Shown here: one piece after another, positions 5,830 to 8,641 of the stretch | Layout of the letters: each line of letters opens with the position of its first letter | Numbering within the stretch: the first letter of the stretch is position 1 | Translations under genes and position numbers: made by a program | Source: DASZZX01 sp036260415 | GTDB lineage: Bacteria > Actinomycetota > Nitriliruptoria > Nitriliruptorales > JAHWKO01 | Length of the DNA: 8,641 nucleotides | Assembly: GCA_036260415.1 (NCBI GenBank) | Contig: DASZZX010000154.1 | Coordinates: forward strand, 1-8,641 | Direction of reading: 5' to 3' | Notes under the pieces: generated by a model | What the model was told of the DNA's origin: nothing | Database searches by the model: none | The model's input: the letters and a program-made list of their open reading frames with translations, nothing else

Positions 5830-7212
5830 TCAGCCGCGCGCCCCGCCGGTGAAGGTCCAACCGGCGAGTCGCATCGCCGGGGCATGGACCATCCCGGCGC
5901 CGAACTCGCTGTCGGAGAACCGCGCCCGCCGGGTGGCACCCAGCAGGTTGCCGGGGGCCAGCGCCTCGATGAACGACTGGGTGAAGCGCAGGTTCGTGAC
6001 CGGCCGGACCACCTCGCCGTCCTCGATCTGGAACGTGCCGTTGCGTGTGAGGCCCGTGACCACCTGGGTCCTGGGGTCCAGAACACGGCAGTAGTTGAAC
6101 TCCGTGACCAGCAGCCCACGGTCGACCTGGCTGACCAGCTCGCCGATGTCGGCTGCGTCGCCCGGCGACACGAACAGGTTGGTCGGGCATGCCCCGTACA
6201 CCGCGCCCCCGGGGATCGCGTGCCCGGTGGTGGCAGCTCCGGCACGCTTGGCCGTGCGCCGGTCGTGGCACAGGCTGCTGGTCCGCCCCCGCGTGATCAG
6301 CCCGACCGGCTGCTTGGGTGTCCCCTCGGCGTCGAACAGCAAGCCGATGGCGCGCGAGTCGGTCGCGTCGTCCCACACGTCGAGCGCCGGGTCGAACTGC
6401 TGCTCGCCGAGCTCCGCGAACGACTGCCCCTCCAGGTGGCTCTTGGCGTTGAAGCCGTAGAAGCCCAGGAAGACCATGATGGTGGCGACGCACTCGGGTG
6501 CGAGCACCACCTCGATCCGCCCCGGCTCGATGTCTGCGGCATCCGCGCTGTCACGCGCGAGACGGGCGGCACGCTCTCCCACCGCCGCCGCGTCGAGGTC
6601 GGCCAGCCTGTGGGAGGTCTGGTGGCCCTTGCCGGCCGAGGTCGCGGTCTGGTGGATGCCGTCCACGGTGGCGCGCGACATGCTCCCCACGGCCCGGTGA
6701 CCGGCGGATGTCGTCAGCACCGTCCGCACGCCCTCGGTGTCGACGTACCCGGCCGCCCGTAGCGTCTCGCCCGCGGCGACGAACCGCTCGACCAGCACCG
6801 CGCGGTCAGCCGGCAGCGCCTCGTGCGTCGCCACGTCGTCGTGCACGCCCTCGGGGATGTCGGTCGGTGGCGCGACACCCGGCCAGTCGGGGTCGACGTG
6901 CTGGATGCTGGCCGCGGCGAACGCGTGCTCGACCAGGTCGTACAGCCCGGCGTCGTCGGTGCGCGAGGTCTCCACCGACGCGACCCGTCCCTCCACCGCC
7001 ACGGTGAGGGTCGCCGTGACCACGTGCTCGCCGACGTGCTGGTGGATGCCCGAGTTGGCGAAGCGGGTGAGACCCGTGCGGATCACCGACGCCGTGACCT
7101 GCGCGTCGGCCCGGTCGCCCACACCGGCCAGCACCTGCTCGCAGATGGTCTCCAGACGCGTGGTCTCCGCTGCGGCCTGCGCGGCGGCCATGTGCGTCGC
7201 TCGCCCGGTCAC
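5830..7212 (-). CDS. tldE: TldE/PmbA-like subunit of TldD/TldE metallopeptidase
   Basis: A TldD/PmbA-family protein of 460 residues, the non-catalytic partner of TldD. In characterised bacteria the TldD-TldE complex degrades unfolded peptides and processes some modified peptides and antitoxins in the cytoplasm. This copy lacks HExxxH: the equivalent stretch reads APECVATIMVFLGFYGFNAK (238-257), as expected for TldE. The C-terminal half keeps family patterns such as TEFNYCRVLDP, VTGLTRNGTFQIEDGE and VTNLRFTQSF. The GTG start at 7212 overlaps the tldD stop as GTGA and has a GGGGG seven bases upstream, suggesting translational coupling. An ATG at 7191 (453 residues) is the alternative. The frame remains open for 250 codons upstream, but that part lies inside tldD. 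It converges with the acidic small gene. The family call is firm; the peptide substrate is unknown. Confidence 0.92.
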   Translation of the reverse strand: MTGRATHMAAAQAAAETTRLETICEQVLAGVGDRADAQVTASVIRTGLTRFANSGIHQHVGEHVVTATLTVAVEGRVASVETSRTDDAGLYDLVEHAFAAASIQHVDPDWPGVAPPTDIPEGVHDDVATHEALPADRAVLVERFVAAGETLRAAGYVDTEGVRTVLTTSAGHRAVGSMSRATVDGIHQTATSAGKGHQTSHRLADLDAAAVGERAARLARDSADAADIEPGRIEVVLAPECVATIMVFLGFYGFNAKSHLEGQSFAELGEQQFDPALDVWDDATDSRAIGLLFDAEGTPKQPVGLITRGRTSSLCHDRRTAKRAGAATTGHAIPGGAVYGACPTNLFVSPGDAADIGELVSQVDRGLLVTEFNYCRVLDPRTQVVTGLTRNGTFQIEDGEVVRPVTNLRFTQSFIEALAPGNLLGATRRARFSDSEFGAGMVHAPAMRLAGWTFTGGARG

Positions 7213-8641
7213 GCCCGCACCCCCACACGGATGCCACGGAACCGGGCCGGTGCCGCCGGGTGAGCGGTGTGCGCCACCTGCATGGGCTGGCCCTTGCCGC
7301 AGTTGGGGGTGCCCCAGAGACGCCACTCGTCGCCGCCGGCCAGCATGTCCAGCCTCGCCCAGAACTGTGGCGTGATGCCGGTGTATGTGGGGTTGCGCAA
7401 CATCCTGCCCAGGCGGCCGTGTCTGACCTCCCACCCGACCTCGCAGCCGAACTGGAAGTTGAGGCGCTTGTCGTCGATCGACCAGGAACGGTTGGTCGCC
7501 ATCAGGATCCCGTCCTCCGTGGCGTCGACGATCTCGTCCAGCGACGCGTCGCCCGGCAGCAGGCCGACGTTGGTCATGCGGACCATCGGGAGGCGGTTGA
7601 ACCCGTCGCCGCGCACCATGCCGCCCGGCGGCAGCCCGGCGATGTGCGCCGAGTCCCGCCCCGACAGCACCCCCACCCACGTTCCCTCCCGGACGATGTC
7701 GACGCGCTGCGCCGGCGTGCCCTCGTCGTCGTACCCGAACGTGCCGAGCGCGCCGGGCAACGTGGCGTCGGCGGTGATGTTCATCAGGGCCGACCCGTAA
7801 CGCAGGCTCCCCAGCTGAGGCAGGTCGAGGAACGACGTGCCGGCGAACGCCGCCTCCCAGCCGAGGATGCGGTCGAGCTCGATCGCGTGGCCCACCGACT
7901 CGTGGATCTGCAGCGCGAGCTGGCTCGATTCGAGGATCAGATCGCGCTCGCCCGAGGGGCACTCGTCGGCCGTGAGCAGCGCCACCGCCTCGTCGGCCAC
8001 ACGGAGGGCGTTGCCGGGCAGGTCGAAACCGCGCACGATCTCGTACCCACCGGTCTGGTACTGACCGAACGACTGCGGGTAGGAACGGCGCTGCGTCTCA
8101 CGTTCCCCGACCGCGGTGGCGCTCATCCCCCCGCCCGACTCGACCAGGTGCTGTGAGATGCGGTGCCCCTGGCTGGACACGAACCACTTCTCGGTGGACC
8201 AGAACTCCAGGCTGGCTCGAGCCACCGCCACGCCCTCCACCGCGCGCATGTCGCCCGTGACCCCCACGAGGAGGTCGGCCTTGTCCGACACCCCCACCGC
8301 GAAGGGGTCCTCCTCGTAGGGCGTCGCGTAGTGGTCCTCCGCGACCGGGACGTCGGCCAGCCTCACGTCGGGGAAGGGCACGGTGGCGGAGGCCCGCGCG
8401 GTCTCGGCGGCGCGGACGCCGGCGCCCCGTGCCGCCTCGTCGGTCAGGTCGTTGGTCGCGAAGAACCCCCACGAGCCGCCGATCAGCGCGCGCACCCCCA
8501 AGCCGCCCGACTCGCTGTTGCGCAAGGACTCGATCTGGCCGTCGCGCGCCTCGAGCGACTCGTTGCGACTGACCATGGCGCGTGCGTCGGCGTAGGTCGC
8601 GCCGGCCGCGGTGGCTGCCTCGACCGCTGCCTGCGCGTAGT
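7209..8641 (-). CDS. tldD: TldD metalloprotease subunit, 5' end beyond window
   Basis: The catalytic zinc peptidase of the TldD/TldE complex. The frame runs off the right edge. Before the internal ATG at 8576 there are 21 more in-frame codons (YAQAAVEAATAAGATYADAR and on) that match the start of TldD proteins, so 8576 is not the true start. Visible length is 476 residues, near the usual 450-480, so only a few residues are missing. The motif HESVGH (His codons at 7904-7902 and 7889-7887) is the family HExxxH zinc site, and the Cys of NCGKGQ near the C-terminus (residue 426 counted from ATG 8576) matches the third zinc ligand. The N-terminal pattern RDGQIESL...SGGLGVRALIGGSWGFFA and the ending RGIRVG also fit. 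It is followed at once by tldE with a 4-base overlap, so the two subunits are probably made together. Confidence 0.94.
   Translation of the reverse strand, partial: YAQAAVEAATAAGATYADARAMVSRNESLEARDGQIESLRNSESGGLGVRALIGGSWGFFATNDLTDEAARGAGVRAAETARASATVPFPDVRLADVPVAEDHYATPYEEDPFAVGVSDKADLLVGVTGDMRAVEGVAVARASLEFWSTEKWFVSSQGHRISQHLVESGGGMSATAVGERETQRRSYPQSFGQYQTGGYEIVRGFDLPGNALRVADEAVALLTADECPSGERDLILESSQLALQIHESVGHAIELDRILGWEAAFAGTSFLDLPQLGSLRYGSALMNITADATLPGALGTFGYDDEGTPAQRVDIVREGTWVGVLSGRDSAHIAGLPPGGMVRGDGFNRLPMVRMTNVGLLPGDASLDEIVDATEDGILMATNRSWSIDDKRLNFQFGCEVGWEVRHGRLGRMLRNPTYTGITPQFWARLDMLAGGDEWRLWGTPNCGKGQPMQVAHTAHPAAPARFRGIRVGVRA

Noticed and set aside
7213..7962. 250-codon upstream extension of the tldE frame
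   Set aside because: It lies inside tldD, which has clear family motifs in its own frame.

Overview
The window is very GC-rich (roughly 70% or more by eye) and its genes use G or C at nearly every third codon position. With the gene types present, this suggests chromosomal DNA of a high-GC actinobacterium, perhaps a deep-branching class; that placement is inference. I see no phage, transposon, CRISPR, tRNA or rRNA signal.

All large genes lie on the minus strand, so transcription runs right to left. From the right edge: tldD (5' end beyond the window) and tldE overlap by 4 bases and encode the two halves of a TldD/TldE-type metallopeptidase. Next comes a 100-base convergent gap with short GGTGACG-type repeats, then a plus-strand gene for a very acidic 64-residue protein ending in Gly-Gly. 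That gene is divergent from hutH (histidine ammonia-lyase). Downstream of hutH lie a short-chain dehydrogenase/reductase (SDR), an AMP-forming acetyl-CoA synthetase (acs), and at the left edge the start of a gene whose product has a degenerate receiver-like domain followed by a Pro/Ala-rich linker.

The genes are mostly housekeeping or catabolic and do not form one obvious pathway. TldD and TldE form a functional unit. HutH starts histidine breakdown, but no other hut gene is in view. Acs activates acetate and keeps the acetate-pocket residues and the lysine that is controlled by acetylation in its family. Gaps of about 190 bases separate hutH, the SDR gene and acs, so each may have its own promoter.

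I do not see a clear new multi-gene system. The observations most worth a second look are the 64-residue diglycine-ended protein, the degenerate receiver protein, the loss of the SDR catalytic Asn, and a perfect 8-base inverted repeat just upstream of the SDR gene.
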